This document shows, piece by piece, positions 47,559-54,880 of a stretch of DNA of 64,000 nt. The position numbers were made by a program, and so were the translations under genes. Under the pieces are notes generated by a model. That model had not been told where the DNA came from, ran no database searches, and saw only the letters and a program-made list of their open reading frames with translations. Numbering within the stretch: the stretch's first letter is position 1; each line of letters begins with the position of its first letter. Source of the DNA: DASSUW01 sp963789005. GTDB lineage: Bacteria; Actinomycetota; Thermoleophilia; Solirubrobacterales; Solirubrobacteraceae. The stretch spans positions 434,001-498,000 of the forward strand of contig CAWBIZ010000002.1 of the NCBI GenBank assembly GCA_963789005.1, read 5' to 3'.

Positions 47559-48451
47559 GGCTCGGGTTCTTCCTGCGCGAGGCGCTGCGCGCCCTCAAGC
47601 GCAACGCGGTCCCCTCGTTCGCGGCGATGGCCACCGTGCTCGTCACGGTGCTGATCCTCGGCGTCTTCATCCCGGTCGTGCAGGCCACCACGGGCGCGGC
47701 CAACGAGGTGCGCAGCAAGGTGATCGCCGACGTGTACCTCAAGACCGGCGCCGACGACCAGGACGTCGCGCGGGTGCGCAACCTGCTCGACACGCAGGTC
47801 CCATACGTGGGCCGCGTGCAGTACCTCTCCAAGGAGCAGGCCTACCGCGACGAGCGCAAGCGCAACCCGGAGGCGTACGACCTGCTTGGCGCCAACCCGC
47901 TGCCGGACACCTTCCGCGTGACGCCCGACCGGCCGGACAACATCGGCAAGCTGCGCAACGCGCTGGCGCCGGTCTCCGTCTCGGGCGGGCGGACGCCGGT
48001 CGATGCTGCGATCGACGACGTGCGCAACCGCGAGGAGGACACCAACAAGATCCTCTCCGTCACGCGCGTCGTGAAGCTCACGATGGCGCTGCTCGCCGGG
48101 CTGCTGGTGATCGCCTCGGTGCTGCTGATCGCCAACACGATCCGGCTCTCGCTATACGCGCGGCGGCGCGAGGTCGAGGTCATGAAGCTCGTCGGCGCGA
48201 CCGACTGGTTCATCCGCTGGCCGTTCGTGATCGAGGGCGTGCTCGTGGGGGCGCTCGGCGGGATCGTCGCCGTGCTGCTGCTGGCGGTCGTCAAGATCGC
48301 GGTCGTCGACCCGCTGGCGCAGGAGTTCGAGCTGATCGCCGCGCCGGACACGATGAACTTCCCGCTGCTCGTCGCGCTCCTGCTGGGCGCCTCGGTGGCG
48401 GTCTCCGCGGCGGGCTCCGGCCTCTCGCTGCGGCGCTTCCTCCGCGTGTAA
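47555..48451 (+). CDS. ftsX: Cell-division membrane protein FtsX
   Basis: A 298-residue protein with an N-terminal cytosolic segment and membrane helix (MATVLVTVLILGVFIPVVQA). A large extracytoplasmic loop of about 110 residues follows, then three C-terminal helices with the FtsX/MacB-like segment RRREVEVMKLVGATDWFIRW. It pairs with FtsE to control a cell-wall hydrolase, which may be a NlpC/P60 protein encoded elsewhere. Confidence 0.95.
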   Translation: MRLGFFLREALRALKRNAVPSFAAMATVLVTVLILGVFIPVVQATTGAANEVRSKVIADVYLKTGADDQDVARVRNLLDTQVPYVGRVQYLSKEQAYRDERKRNPEAYDLLGANPLPDTFRVTPDRPDNIGKLRNALAPVSVSGGRTPVDAAIDDVRNREEDTNKILSVTRVVKLTMALLAGLLVIASVLLIANTIRLSLYARRREVEVMKLVGATDWFIRWPFVIEGVLVGALGGIVAVLLLAVVKIAVVDPLAQEFELIAAPDTMNFPLLVALLLGASVAVSAAGSGLSLRRFLRV

Positions 48452-48465
48452 CTACTGTGATGTGG

Positions 48466-49638
48466 GTGCGTCGCCCCCGCAGGTCGCTCCTCCCCGTACT
48501 CGTCGTGCTGCTCCCGCTCGTGCTCGTCGGCGGGATCTGGCTGGGCGGGCATCCCGAGGTCTTGCCGGAGCGCGTGCGCGACACGCTGGTGGCCGACACC
48601 GAGGGGCGCGTGTACGAGGAGGCGATCGACACGCTGGCGCGCGACTACTACCGCGAGGTCGATCGCGAGAAGCTGCTCAACACGTCGCTCGAGGAGGCCA
48701 TCCGCTCGCTCGACGACCGCTTCTCGCACTACTTCGCGCCGAGCGACTTCGACGACTTCCAGGAGGCGACCGAGGGCCGCTTCGAGGGCGTCGGCATGAC
48801 CGTCGAGGAGGTGCCGCGCGGCCTGCGGGTGCTCACTGTCTACGACGGGTCGCCGGCCAAGCGCGGCGGCCTGCGGCCCGGCGACGTGATCACCGAGGTC
48901 AACGGGCGCTCGATCGCCGGCGCCAGCTCGGAGGAGTCGACCACGCGGATCAAGGGCCCGGCGGGTAGCGAGGTGCGACTCACCGTTCGCTCTGACGGCC
49001 GTACGCGCGCGCTGACCCTGAAGCGGGCCGAGGTCGAGATCCCGGTGGTCGACGGCGAGCTGGTGCGCGGTGTCGCCCACGTGCAGCTGTCCGGCTTCAC
49101 GTCGGGCGCCGGCGACGAGGTCTCCGGCGCGGTCGAGCGCTTGCTGGACCGCGGCGCGGACAGCGTCGTGCTCGACCTGCGCGACAACGGCGGCGGTCTG
49201 CTCAACGAGGCGGTGGCGGTCGCGTCCGTCTTCATCCCCGACGGCAAGATCGTGTCCACGCGCGGGCGCTCGCGGCCGGAGCGCGTCTACGAGGCGACGG
49301 GCGGGGCGATCGACACCGACGTGCCGGTGGTGGTGCTCGTCAACGGGCGCAGCGCGTCGGCGTCCGAGATCGTGGCGGGCGCGCTCCAGGATCGCGAGCG
49401 GGCGCAGATCGTCGGCACGCGGACGTTCGGCAAGGGGGTCTTCCAGGAGATCGAGCCGCTGGTCAACGGCGGCGCGCTCGACATCACCGTCGGGGAGTAC
49501 TTCCTGCCGAGCGGCCGGAACCTCGGCGGCGGCGGCCCGTCGCGGGGCGCGGGCCTCACCCCCGACGTGCGAGCCGAGGACGACCCGGAGACGCCGCCCG
49601 ACGAGGCGCTGCGGGTGGCCGTGCGCGAGGCCGGGTGA
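48466..49638 (+). CDS. S41 C-terminal processing peptidase (CtpA/Prc family)
   Basis: A 390-residue exported serine peptidase. It has an N-terminal signal anchor (SLLPVLVVLLPLVLVGGIWL), a PDZ domain (about 100-170, VYDGSPAKRGGLRPGDVITE), and the catalytic Ser-Lys dyad (NGRSASASEIVAGALQD; GTRTFGKGVFQEIEP). GTG 48466 is preferred because TACTGT ends 7 nt upstream; ATG 48460 is two codons earlier. It sits between ftsX and an RNase gene, whose GTG overlaps its stop. Confidence 0.93.
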   Translation: MRRPRRSLLPVLVVLLPLVLVGGIWLGGHPEVLPERVRDTLVADTEGRVYEEAIDTLARDYYREVDREKLLNTSLEEAIRSLDDRFSHYFAPSDFDDFQEATEGRFEGVGMTVEEVPRGLRVLTVYDGSPAKRGGLRPGDVITEVNGRSIAGASSEESTTRIKGPAGSEVRLTVRSDGRTRALTLKRAEVEIPVVDGELVRGVAHVQLSGFTSGAGDEVSGAVERLLDRGADSVVLDLRDNGGGLLNEAVAVASVFIPDGKIVSTRGRSRPERVYEATGGAIDTDVPVVVLVNGRSASASEIVAGALQDRERAQIVGTRTFGKGVFQEIEPLVNGGALDITVGEYFLPSGRNLGGGGPSRGAGLTPDVRAEDDPETPPDEALRVAVREAG

Positions 49639-51455
49639 AGCAGCGACACAGCCGGCCGGCCGGCGGGCGGCGGCGGTCAGCGGACGACGGTGGCCGCTCC
49701 GGCGGCGATCGCGATCGTGATCGGCCCGGGGGCCGGTACGACGACCGCGCTCGGCCGGGGCCGATCGTGGCCGTGCTCGACAAGCGCGGCCGCTTTCTGA
49801 CGGCGACGCCGTTCTTCTCCCGCGGTCCTCGCATGAACGTGGACCGCGGCCCGGCGCGCCCGGGCGAGCTCGTGCTCGTCGCGCCGACGGGCCGCGGAGC
49901 TGGTCACGGCAAGGTGCTGCGGCAGATCGGCCGCCCCGACGTGGCTCGCGACGTGCTCGAGGCGCTGATGCTCGACCGCGGCCTGCGGCGGCGCTTCGAC
50001 CCGCTCGCCGAGCGCGAGGCGCGCGAGGCGGCCGGGCGTGTCGGGGAGGTGCCGCGGGTCGACCTGCGCGCGTTGCCGACGTTCACGATCGACCCGCCGA
50101 GCGCGCGCGACTTCGACGACGCGATCTCGGCCGAGCTGCTCGGCGACGGCGCCGTGCGCGTGTGGGTGCACATCGCCGACGTGGCCGCGCACGTGCGGCC
50201 GGGCTCGAACGTCGACCGCGAGGCGTTCAAGCGCGCGACCTCGGTCTACGTGCCGGGCCTGGTCGAGCCGATGCTCCCCGAGGCGCTCTCGAACCGGGCC
50301 TGCTCGCTGGTGCCCGACCAGGATCGGCTGGCCGTCACGGTGGAGCTCGACCTGGAGGGGCCTCGGGTGCGGCGCACCGCGTTCCATCGCAGCCTGATCC
50401 GCTCTGACCGGCGGCTGACCTACCCGGAGGTCGACGACATCTTCGCCGGCCGCGTGCAGGCGGAGGAGCCGTGGGCGGCCCCGCTGGCCGCCGCGCGGCG
50501 CGCCGCGGCCGCCCTGCAGGAGGAGCGCGAGGCCAAGGGCGCACTGGAGGTCGACAGCGAGGAGCCGGAGTTCGCGTTCTCCGGCGAGGGGCACGTGACC
50601 GCGCTCGTGCCGAGCGAGCAGACCGAGTCGCACCGCGTGATCGAGCACCTGATGATCGCGGCCAACGAGGCGGTGGCGACGCTGCTCGAGACCCGCAAGC
50701 TGCCCGCGCTCTACCGCGTCCACGAGCGGCCCGAGCCGGCGCGCGTGCAGTACCTGGCCGAGCAGCTCGCGTCGCTCGACGTGCCGACCCCGCCGCTGCC
50801 GGCGACGATGACGCCGCAGCAGGCGGGCGACGCGGTGGCGGAGATCGCCCGCCTCGTGGCGGCGGAGGTGCGCCGGCGCGGCGGGCAGGGCCGGATCGCG
50901 TTCACCTCGCTCGTGCTGCGGTCGCTCAAGCAGGCGCACTACGCGCCGCGCAACCTCGGGCACGCCGGGCTGCGCTCGGCGCGCTATTGCCACTTCACGT
51001 CGCCGATCCGGCGCTATCCCGACCTCGTCTGCCACCGCTCGCTGCTGAGCGCGATCGGCGCGGGAGAGGATGTTCCGTCGGCCTCACAGCTCGACGCGGC
51101 GGCCGAGTGGTGCTCGGACCGCGAGCGCGACGCGATGAAGATCGAGCGCGACGCCGACGCGGTGGCGCGCTGCTTCCTGCTCGAGGCGTCGCTGTTCGAG
51201 AGCGGCTGGGACGTCGCGTTCGACGGCGAGGTCACGGGCGTGATCGGCGCCGGCGCGTTCGTGGCCTTCGGCGACGGGCACGAGGGGATGCTCCCCGTCC
51301 GCCGCCTGCGAGGCGACTGGTGGGAGCTCAACGAGCTCGAGACGATGCTGGTGGGGGCGAAGAGCGGCAACGCGATCCGCCTCGGCGACCCGGTGCAGGT
51401 GCGGGTCGAGCGGGTCGACGCACCACGCGGCCGCGTCGATCTCGCGCCGCTCTAG
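49635..51455 (+). CDS. RNase R / RNase II-family exoribonuclease
   Basis: A 606-residue 3'-to-5' exoribonuclease. After a basic disordered N-terminus and an OB-like region, the RNB catalytic domain shows TFTIDPPSARDFDDAIS (metal-binding aspartates) and HFTSPIRRYPDLVCHR. A C-terminal S1-like part (FDGEVTGVIGAGAFVAFGDG) follows. It is shorter than E. coli RNase R. It lies directly before smpB; RNase R degrades mRNA freed by trans-translation in other bacteria, so the placement makes sense. GTG overlaps the peptidase stop. Confidence 0.92.
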   Translation: MKQRHSRPAGGRRRSADDGGRSGGDRDRDRPGGRYDDRARPGPIVAVLDKRGRFLTATPFFSRGPRMNVDRGPARPGELVLVAPTGRGAGHGKVLRQIGRPDVARDVLEALMLDRGLRRRFDPLAEREAREAAGRVGEVPRVDLRALPTFTIDPPSARDFDDAISAELLGDGAVRVWVHIADVAAHVRPGSNVDREAFKRATSVYVPGLVEPMLPEALSNRACSLVPDQDRLAVTVELDLEGPRVRRTAFHRSLIRSDRRLTYPEVDDIFAGRVQAEEPWAAPLAAARRAAAALQEEREAKGALEVDSEEPEFAFSGEGHVTALVPSEQTESHRVIEHLMIAANEAVATLLETRKLPALYRVHERPEPARVQYLAEQLASLDVPTPPLPATMTPQQAGDAVAEIARLVAAEVRRRGGQGRIAFTSLVLRSLKQAHYAPRNLGHAGLRSARYCHFTSPIRRYPDLVCHRSLLSAIGAGEDVPSASQLDAAAEWCSDRERDAMKIERDADAVARCFLLEASLFESGWDVAFDGEVTGVIGAGAFVAFGDGHEGMLPVRRLRGDWWELNELETMLVGAKSGNAIRLGDPVQVRVERVDAPRGRVDLAPL

Positions 51456-51470
51456 GATCGGTCTTCGCTC

Positions 51471-51911
51471 ATGGCTGACATTGCGACGAACCGCCAGGCG
51501 CGGCACCGCTACACCTTCCTCGACACCTGGGAGGCCGGCCTCGTGCTGACCGGCACCGAGGTCAAGTCGCTGCGCGAGGGCAAGGCGCAGATCAAGGACG
51601 GGTACGCGTCGCTGCGCGGGACCGAGGTGTGGCTGCACAACGTCCACATCCCGCCCTACGCGCCCGCGTCGCGCGAGAACCACGAGCCCGAGCGTCCGCG
51701 CAAGCTGCTCATGCGCCGCAGCGAGATCGAGCGGCTGATCGGCAAGACGCGCGAGAAGGGGCTCACGCTCGTGCCGACGCGGATGTACTTCAAGGGCGGC
51801 CGCGCGAAGGTCGAGATCGCGCTCGCCCGCGGCAAGGACGTCGGCGACAAGCGCCAGGCGCTCAAGGAGCGCGAGATGAAGCGCGAGATGGAGCGGGCCG
51901 TTCGGAGGTAG
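51471..51911 (+). CDS. smpB: SsrA-binding protein SmpB
   Basis: A 146-residue OB-fold protein that carries tmRNA to stalled ribosomes. Signatures are NRQARHRYTFLDTWEAGLVL, GTEVKSLREGKAQIKDGYA and the basic tail (KRQALKEREMKREMERAVRR) that enters the mRNA channel. TAGGAT at 51453-51458 lies 12 nt before the ATG. The ssrA gene lies 2.5 kb downstream on the same strand. Confidence 0.97.
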   Translation: MADIATNRQARHRYTFLDTWEAGLVLTGTEVKSLREGKAQIKDGYASLRGTEVWLHNVHIPPYAPASRENHEPERPRKLLMRRSEIERLIGKTREKGLTLVPTRMYFKGGRAKVEIALARGKDVGDKRQALKEREMKREMERAVRR

Positions 51912-51921
51912 CCACCCCCTG

Positions 51922-51952
51922 GCCGGGCGCCCCTGGGGGAGGGACGCCCGGC
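51922..51952. terminator. Bidirectional hairpin between smpB and the 30-residue gene
   Basis: GCCGGGCG at 51922-51929 pairs perfectly with CGCCCGGC at 51945-51952 around a 15-nt loop. It lies 11 bp after the smpB stop and 11 bp before the convergent small gene's stop, so it can serve both. Confidence 0.55.
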
Positions 51953-51962
51953 GCCGGGCGGG

Positions 51963-52055
51963 TCAGCGGTTCGCGCTGCCCGTGAAGACGACCACGCGCT
52001 TGAACGGCGGCCGGTCGGGTGGGGTGGGGGCTGGGGAGGTCGAGGCTGAGCTCAT
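51963..52055 (-). CDS. Candidate 30-residue peptide divergent from the ArsR gene
   Basis: ATG to TGA encodes 30 residues: a Ser/Pro-rich first half, then PPFKRVVVFTGSANR. AAGGAG lies 5 nt before the ATG, a near-ideal ribosome site in a window where many genes have none. It shares a control region with arsR. The final strand-loop sequence resembles the start of flavodoxin-like NAD(P)H-FMN reductases, so it could be a gene remnant instead of a genuine peptide. No function is known. Confidence 0.45.
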   Translation of the reverse strand: MSSASTSPAPTPPDRPPFKRVVVFTGSANR

Positions 52056-52077
52056 GGAGACTCCTTGTCTTCCGAAA

Positions 52078-52123
52078 GTACGACGACCATCGTACCAAAG
52101 TCGTTCGACAGTCGTCGTACAAT
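52078..52123. promoter_or_regulatory. ArsR promoter with inverted-repeat operator
   Basis: GTACGACGAC at 52078-52087 and GTCGTCGTAC at 52111-52120 are perfect inverted copies. Inside the first half lies a smaller palindrome, TACGA-CGACCA-TCGTA. The -10 box TACAAT (52118-52123) overlaps the right arm and ends 10 nt before the arsR ATG. A dimeric regulator bound here would block arsR and probably the divergent small gene. Confidence 0.7.
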
Positions 52124-52133
52124 CGTTCTTGTC

Positions 52134-52439
52134 ATGCGCGCTCTCCATCACCCGCCCGCCGAGTCGCTCGAGCTCACGGGCGTGCTGCACGCCCTCTCGG
52201 ACCCGGTCCGGCTCGAGATCGTGCGCGGGCTCGCGACCGATGGCGGCTGCGAGCGGCGCTGCAACGCGTTCGCGCTGCCCGTGACCAAGTCGACCCGCAC
52301 GCATCACTTCCGCGTCCTGCGCGAGACCGGCGTGATCGAGCAGCGCGCCGAGGGCACCGCGGTCGTCAACCGCCTGCGCCGCGACGAGCTCGACGCCCGC
52401 TTTCCCGGGCTGCTCGACTCGGTGCTCAGTGCGCGGTGA
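52134..52439 (+). CDS. ArsR-family winged-helix repressor
   Basis: A 101-residue regulator. The HTH core is HALSDPVRLEIVRGLATDGG followed by STRTHHFRVLRETGVIEQR and the wing EGTAVVNRLRRDEL. Two cysteines lie in GGCERRCNAF, before the recognition helix, and could be sensor ligands, but the classical CVC motif is absent. An inverted repeat covers its promoter, so autorepression is likely. The divergent 30-residue frame is the only candidate neighbour target. Confidence 0.88.
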   Translation: MRALHHPPAESLELTGVLHALSDPVRLEIVRGLATDGGCERRCNAFALPVTKSTRTHHFRVLRETGVIEQRAEGTAVVNRLRRDELDARFPGLLDSVLSAR

Positions 52440-52524
52440 GCGCGGCCGCCATCGCCGGCGTGCCGCTCGCCCAGCGGGCGCCGCGATTTCACCGCAGATT
52501 GCGGCAATCGGGCCGCGGACGCCC

Positions 52525-52554
52525 TTGCGGGGCGGCGCCGACGCCGGGTAGCTT
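52525..52554 (+). promoter_or_regulatory. Promoter of structured RNA copy 1
   Basis: TTGCGG at 52525-52530 and TAGCTT at 52549-52554 are 18 bp apart. The predicted start near 52562 coincides with the first strand of the RNA's closing stem. Confidence 0.55.
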
Positions 52555-52561
52555 GCCCGCC

Positions 52562-52682
52562 AGGCGCGGAGGTAGAGACGCAGAGAGCGAGGCCATCGAG
52601 GTGAGAGGCCCGCCGCCCTGTCCGCAACGGTGCTCGCACCGGAGCGGAGGGCTCCTCAAGCGGCTCCCTCCGCGTCTTCTTT
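52562..52682 (+). ncRNA. Unassigned structured RNA, copy 1
   Basis: A predicted ~121-nt RNA. The closing stem P1 pairs CGCGGAGG (52565-52572) with CCTCCGCG (52667-52674) and is followed by TCTTCTTT, a plausible intrinsic terminator. Inside are P2 (CGC-AGAGA-GCG), P3 (GGCC at 52591-52594 and 52607-52610 closing a loop with GAGGTGAGA), P5 (GCCGC/GCGGC) and P4 (CGGTG-CTCG-CACCG, with outer CCGC/GCGG). The same fold with different paired bases occurs in copy 2. It matches no RNA family I can name. No gene follows on this strand before ssrA. Confidence 0.7.
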
Positions 52683-52745
52683 GCGTTCATGGATGGTTCA
52701 GCGCGAGAAAAGTGCGGAGATTGCGGGATCGGTGACACAAACCCC

Positions 52746-52774
52746 TTGTGGGAAGTGCTCGTGGCTCGTAGGTT
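52746..52774 (+). promoter_or_regulatory. Promoter of structured RNA copy 2
   Basis: TTGTGG at 52746-52751 and TAGGTT at 52769-52774 are 17 bp apart. The predicted start at about 52781 is again the first base before the closing stem. Confidence 0.6.
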
Positions 52775-52780
52775 GTTCCC

Positions 52781-52901
52781 AGACGCGGAGGTGAGTCGCA
52801 AAGAGCGAGGCCACTGAGGTGAGAGGCCCGCCGCCTATCCCGGAGACGGTTCGCCGTCGCTGGGGGGCTCCTCGAGCGGCTCCCTTCGCGTCGATTCTGT
52901 T
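52781..52901 (+). ncRNA. Unassigned structured RNA, copy 2
   Basis: A second ~121-nt RNA 219 bp after copy 1. P1 pairs GACGCGGAGG (52782-52791) with CCTTCGCGTC (52883-52892) and is followed by a T-rich GATTCTGTT. P2 is TCGC-AAAGA-GCGA. P3 and its loop core GAGGTGAGA are identical to copy 1. P4 is GACGG-TTCG-CCGTC with outer CCCGG/CTGGG, and P5 is GCCGC/GCGGC. Paired positions in P1, P2 and P4 change together between copies while loops and the GGCTCC segment stay fixed, which argues for a selected RNA structure. Confidence 0.72.
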
Positions 52902-52904
52902 AAT

Positions 52905-53000
52905 GCCCCTGCGGGCATCCGGCCCGCAGATCTGAGGGGGACCTCGCCGTCCGGGCTCGGTTAACCGGGCTTCGCCCTCTCTCTGGCGCTCCTTGGAACG
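52905..53000. terminator. Hairpin cluster between the twin RNAs and the flavoprotein gene
   Basis: ATGCCC-CTGC-GGGCAT overlaps CTGCGGGC-ATCCG-GCCCGCAG, so the two stems exclude each other. Further on are CGGTTAACCG, GGGC-TTCG-CCC and the perfect palindrome GGAACGTTCC close to the minus-strand stop codon. Together they probably terminate transcription of the flavoprotein gene and of the RNA region. Confidence 0.45.
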
Positions 53001-53004
53001 TTCC

Positions 53005-54375
53005 CTAGACGCCTGCGTCGCCCAGAAGCGAGAGCCAGATCTCGCTGCGCGTCGGGAAGCAGGGGGTGGCGTGGCGGAGGCGCTCGAGCGGCACCTCGCC
53101 GACGATCGCGATCGTCGCCGCGTGCAGCATGTCGGCCACCTCGGCCCCGGTGATGGTGGCGCCCACGATCACGCGGCGCTGCGGGTCGATCAGCAGCCGT
53201 GACGTGCCGGGGGCGTCGTGGCCGTAGAACGAGCCGCCCGCGTTGCCGGACGTCGACGTCTCCACGATCTCGACTTCGAGGCCGGCAGCGGCGGCCGTGT
53301 CACTCGTGTGGCCCACGGCCGCCACCTGCGGCTCGGTGAAGATCACGCGCGGGCTGAGCGCGCCGTCGGCGCCATGCGGCGCGGTGGTGTCCTCGCCGAG
53401 GATGTGGTCGGCGGCGATCCGGGCCTGGTACTTGCCCATGTGGGTGAGGAGCGCCTTGCCGTTGACGTCGCCGATCGCGTACAGCCACGGGTGGCCGTCC
53501 ACGCGCATCAGCTCGTCGACCGCGACCGGCTCGTCGGTGTCGATCCCCAGTACCTCGAGCCCGAGGCCCTTCGTCTGCGGCTTGCGGCCGAGGGCGGCGA
53601 GCAGCACCTCGCCCTGGGCCTCGCGACCGTCGGCGGTCGTCACGACGACGGTCTCGCCCCGCTGCTCGACCTTGGTCGCCATCTGCCCGGTGCGGATGTC
53701 GACGCCGTAGCCGTCGAGCGCCTCTGTCACCTGCGCGCACGCGTACTCCTCCTCGCGCGGGAGCAGCCGCCGCTCGCCCTCGATCAGCGTCACGTGCGAG
53801 CCGAGCGTCTGGAAGGCCTGCGCCATCTCGACGCCGACCACGCCACCGCCCATGATCACCATGCTGTCCGGGATCGACTTGGCGGTCGTGGCCTCGCGGT
53901 TGGTCCACGTGTCGTCGATCGCGTCGAGGCCCTCGATCGGCGGCATCGACGGGATCGAGCCGGTCGAGAGGATCACCGCCTTCGACGCCTCCATCTCCTC
54001 GTCGCCGACCGTGACGCGCCGCTCCCCGGTGAGCTTGCCGGAGCCGCGCAGCAGCGCGATGCCCCGATCCTCGAGCCACGGGAGCTGGGGGGAATCGTCG
54101 AGGTCGTGGATGATCTCGTCGCGGCGCGCGAGGGCGGCGGCGACGTCGAGCTCGCCGGTGATCGCCTCCGCGGCGCCGCCGACGCGGCGGGCCTCGGCCA
54201 GCGCCTCGTAGGGCCGCAGCAGCGCCTTCGACGGCATGCAGGCCCAGAACGAGCACTCGCCGCCCACGAGCCGATCCTCGACGATCGCGACGCTCAGGCC
54301 CTTCTCCGCCAGCCGCCCGGCCGCCACCTCGCCCGCCGGCCCAGCGCCGACCACCACCACGTCGAACGTCCGCAT
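53005..54375 (-). CDS. Flavin-dependent disulfide reductase (dihydrolipoamide dehydrogenase/mercuric reductase-like)
   Basis: A 456-residue class I pyridine nucleotide-disulfide oxidoreductase. FAD binding is through DVVVVGAGPAGEVAAGRLAE. The redox disulfide is in VGGECSFWACMPSKAL (C-x4-C, where Lpd has GGTCxNxGCxPSK), NAD(P) binding in VIMGGGVVGVEMAQ, and the C-terminal His-Glu site in RHATPCFPTRSEIW. The altered sequence around the cysteines argues against a classical E3 subunit, so the substrate disulfide is uncertain. GGGAGGG precedes the ATG. It is divergent from ssrA. Confidence 0.9.
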   Translation of the reverse strand: MRTFDVVVVGAGPAGEVAAGRLAEKGLSVAIVEDRLVGGECSFWACMPSKALLRPYEALAEARRVGGAAEAITGELDVAAALARRDEIIHDLDDSPQLPWLEDRGIALLRGSGKLTGERRVTVGDEEMEASKAVILSTGSIPSMPPIEGLDAIDDTWTNREATTAKSIPDSMVIMGGGVVGVEMAQAFQTLGSHVTLIEGERRLLPREEEYACAQVTEALDGYGVDIRTGQMATKVEQRGETVVVTTADGREAQGEVLLAALGRKPQTKGLGLEVLGIDTDEPVAVDELMRVDGHPWLYAIGDVNGKALLTHMGKYQARIAADHILGEDTTAPHGADGALSPRVIFTEPQVAAVGHTSDTAAAAGLEVEIVETSTSGNAGGSFYGHDAPGTSRLLIDPQRRVIVGATITGAEVADMLHAATIAIVGEVPLERLRHATPCFPTRSEIWLSLLGDAGV

Positions 54376-54392
54376 CGACCCTCCCGTCGCTC

Positions 54393-54398
54393 TACAAT
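54393..54398 (+). promoter_or_regulatory. -10 box of ssrA
   Basis: TACAAT, the best -10 match in the area, lies 21 bp before the mature tmRNA 5' end, leaving a short leader for RNase P removal. No clear -35 box is seen. Confidence 0.6.
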
Positions 54399-54419
54399 GG
54401 ACAGCGAACATAGACCCCT

Positions 54420-54805
54420 GGGGACGACACGGCTTCGACGTGGCCGAATCGCAGGGGTGGTTGCGAGCCGAGGTTCCCGGAGGCCTCGTAAAACCCCGGG
54501 ACAACCATAAGTGCGGATAACAGCACTCAGGCGACCGGTCACCAGACCGAGTTCGCCCTCGCTGCCTAGCCGAAACTAGGTGACGATGTCGGCCCCCGGA
54601 GCCTGCGACGGGATCGGCTGACTCAGATAGCAGGCTTCACCCCGGAAGGATTGCCTCATCCGACCGGGGGACATTCTTCGAGGCTGGCCCCCCTCAACCC
54701 CGCCGGCGTGGCGAGCGGGGGGCGAGATTCAGAGCGCCGGATATGCTCGTAGACGCCGCCCTGAGCGCGGTCGCGGACGTGGGTTCGATTCCCACCGTCT
54801 CCACC
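54420..54805 (+). ncRNA. ssrA: tmRNA
   Basis: The 5' end GGGGACGACACGGCTTCGAC and the 3' end with T-arm GTGGGTTCGATTCCCAC followed by CGTCTCCA form the tRNA-like domain; the acceptor stem pairs GGGGACG with CGTCTCC. The resume codon GCG at 54513 opens the tag reading frame to TAG at 54567-54569, encoding ADNSTQATGHQTEFALAA after the charged alanine. The tag ends in the usual protease signal ALAA. CCA is only partly encoded (ACCT). The pseudoknot region lies between tag and T-arm. smpB is nearby. Confidence 0.97.
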
Positions 54806-54814
54806 TCACCACCT

Positions 54815-54842
54815 CGAAAGGCCCGCAAACGCGGGCCTTTCG
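54815..54842 (+). terminator. Strong terminator of ssrA
   Basis: CGAAAGGCCCGC and GCGGGCCTTTCG form a perfect 12-bp stem around AAAC, just after the tmRNA 3' end. The stem contains an A-tract paired with a T-tract, so it can act in both directions and also protect the convergent toxin gene. Confidence 0.85.
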
Positions 54843-54880
54843 CGCATCTTCGTCGTAGACGGGCGAGGGTGGTCCCGGCT

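Noticed and set aside
52675..52801. Minus-strand frame across RNA copy 1 starting MNAKKTRREP
   Set aside because: It runs through the conserved paired regions whose changes preserve RNA pairing rather than protein sequence, and copy 2 does not encode a similar peptide.
52562..52901. Twin RNA elements as a riboswitch pair
   Set aside because: Each has its own promoter and terminator-like end, and no open frame follows on the same strand before ssrA; known riboswitch consensus sequences I can recall (cobalamin, SAM, TPP, c-di-GMP, ydaO, ZTP) are not matched.
53005..54375. Flavoprotein as the classical E3 dihydrolipoamide dehydrogenase
   Set aside because: Residues around the redox cysteines (GECSFWACMPSK) differ from the conserved E3 pattern and no 2-oxoacid dehydrogenase gene is adjacent.
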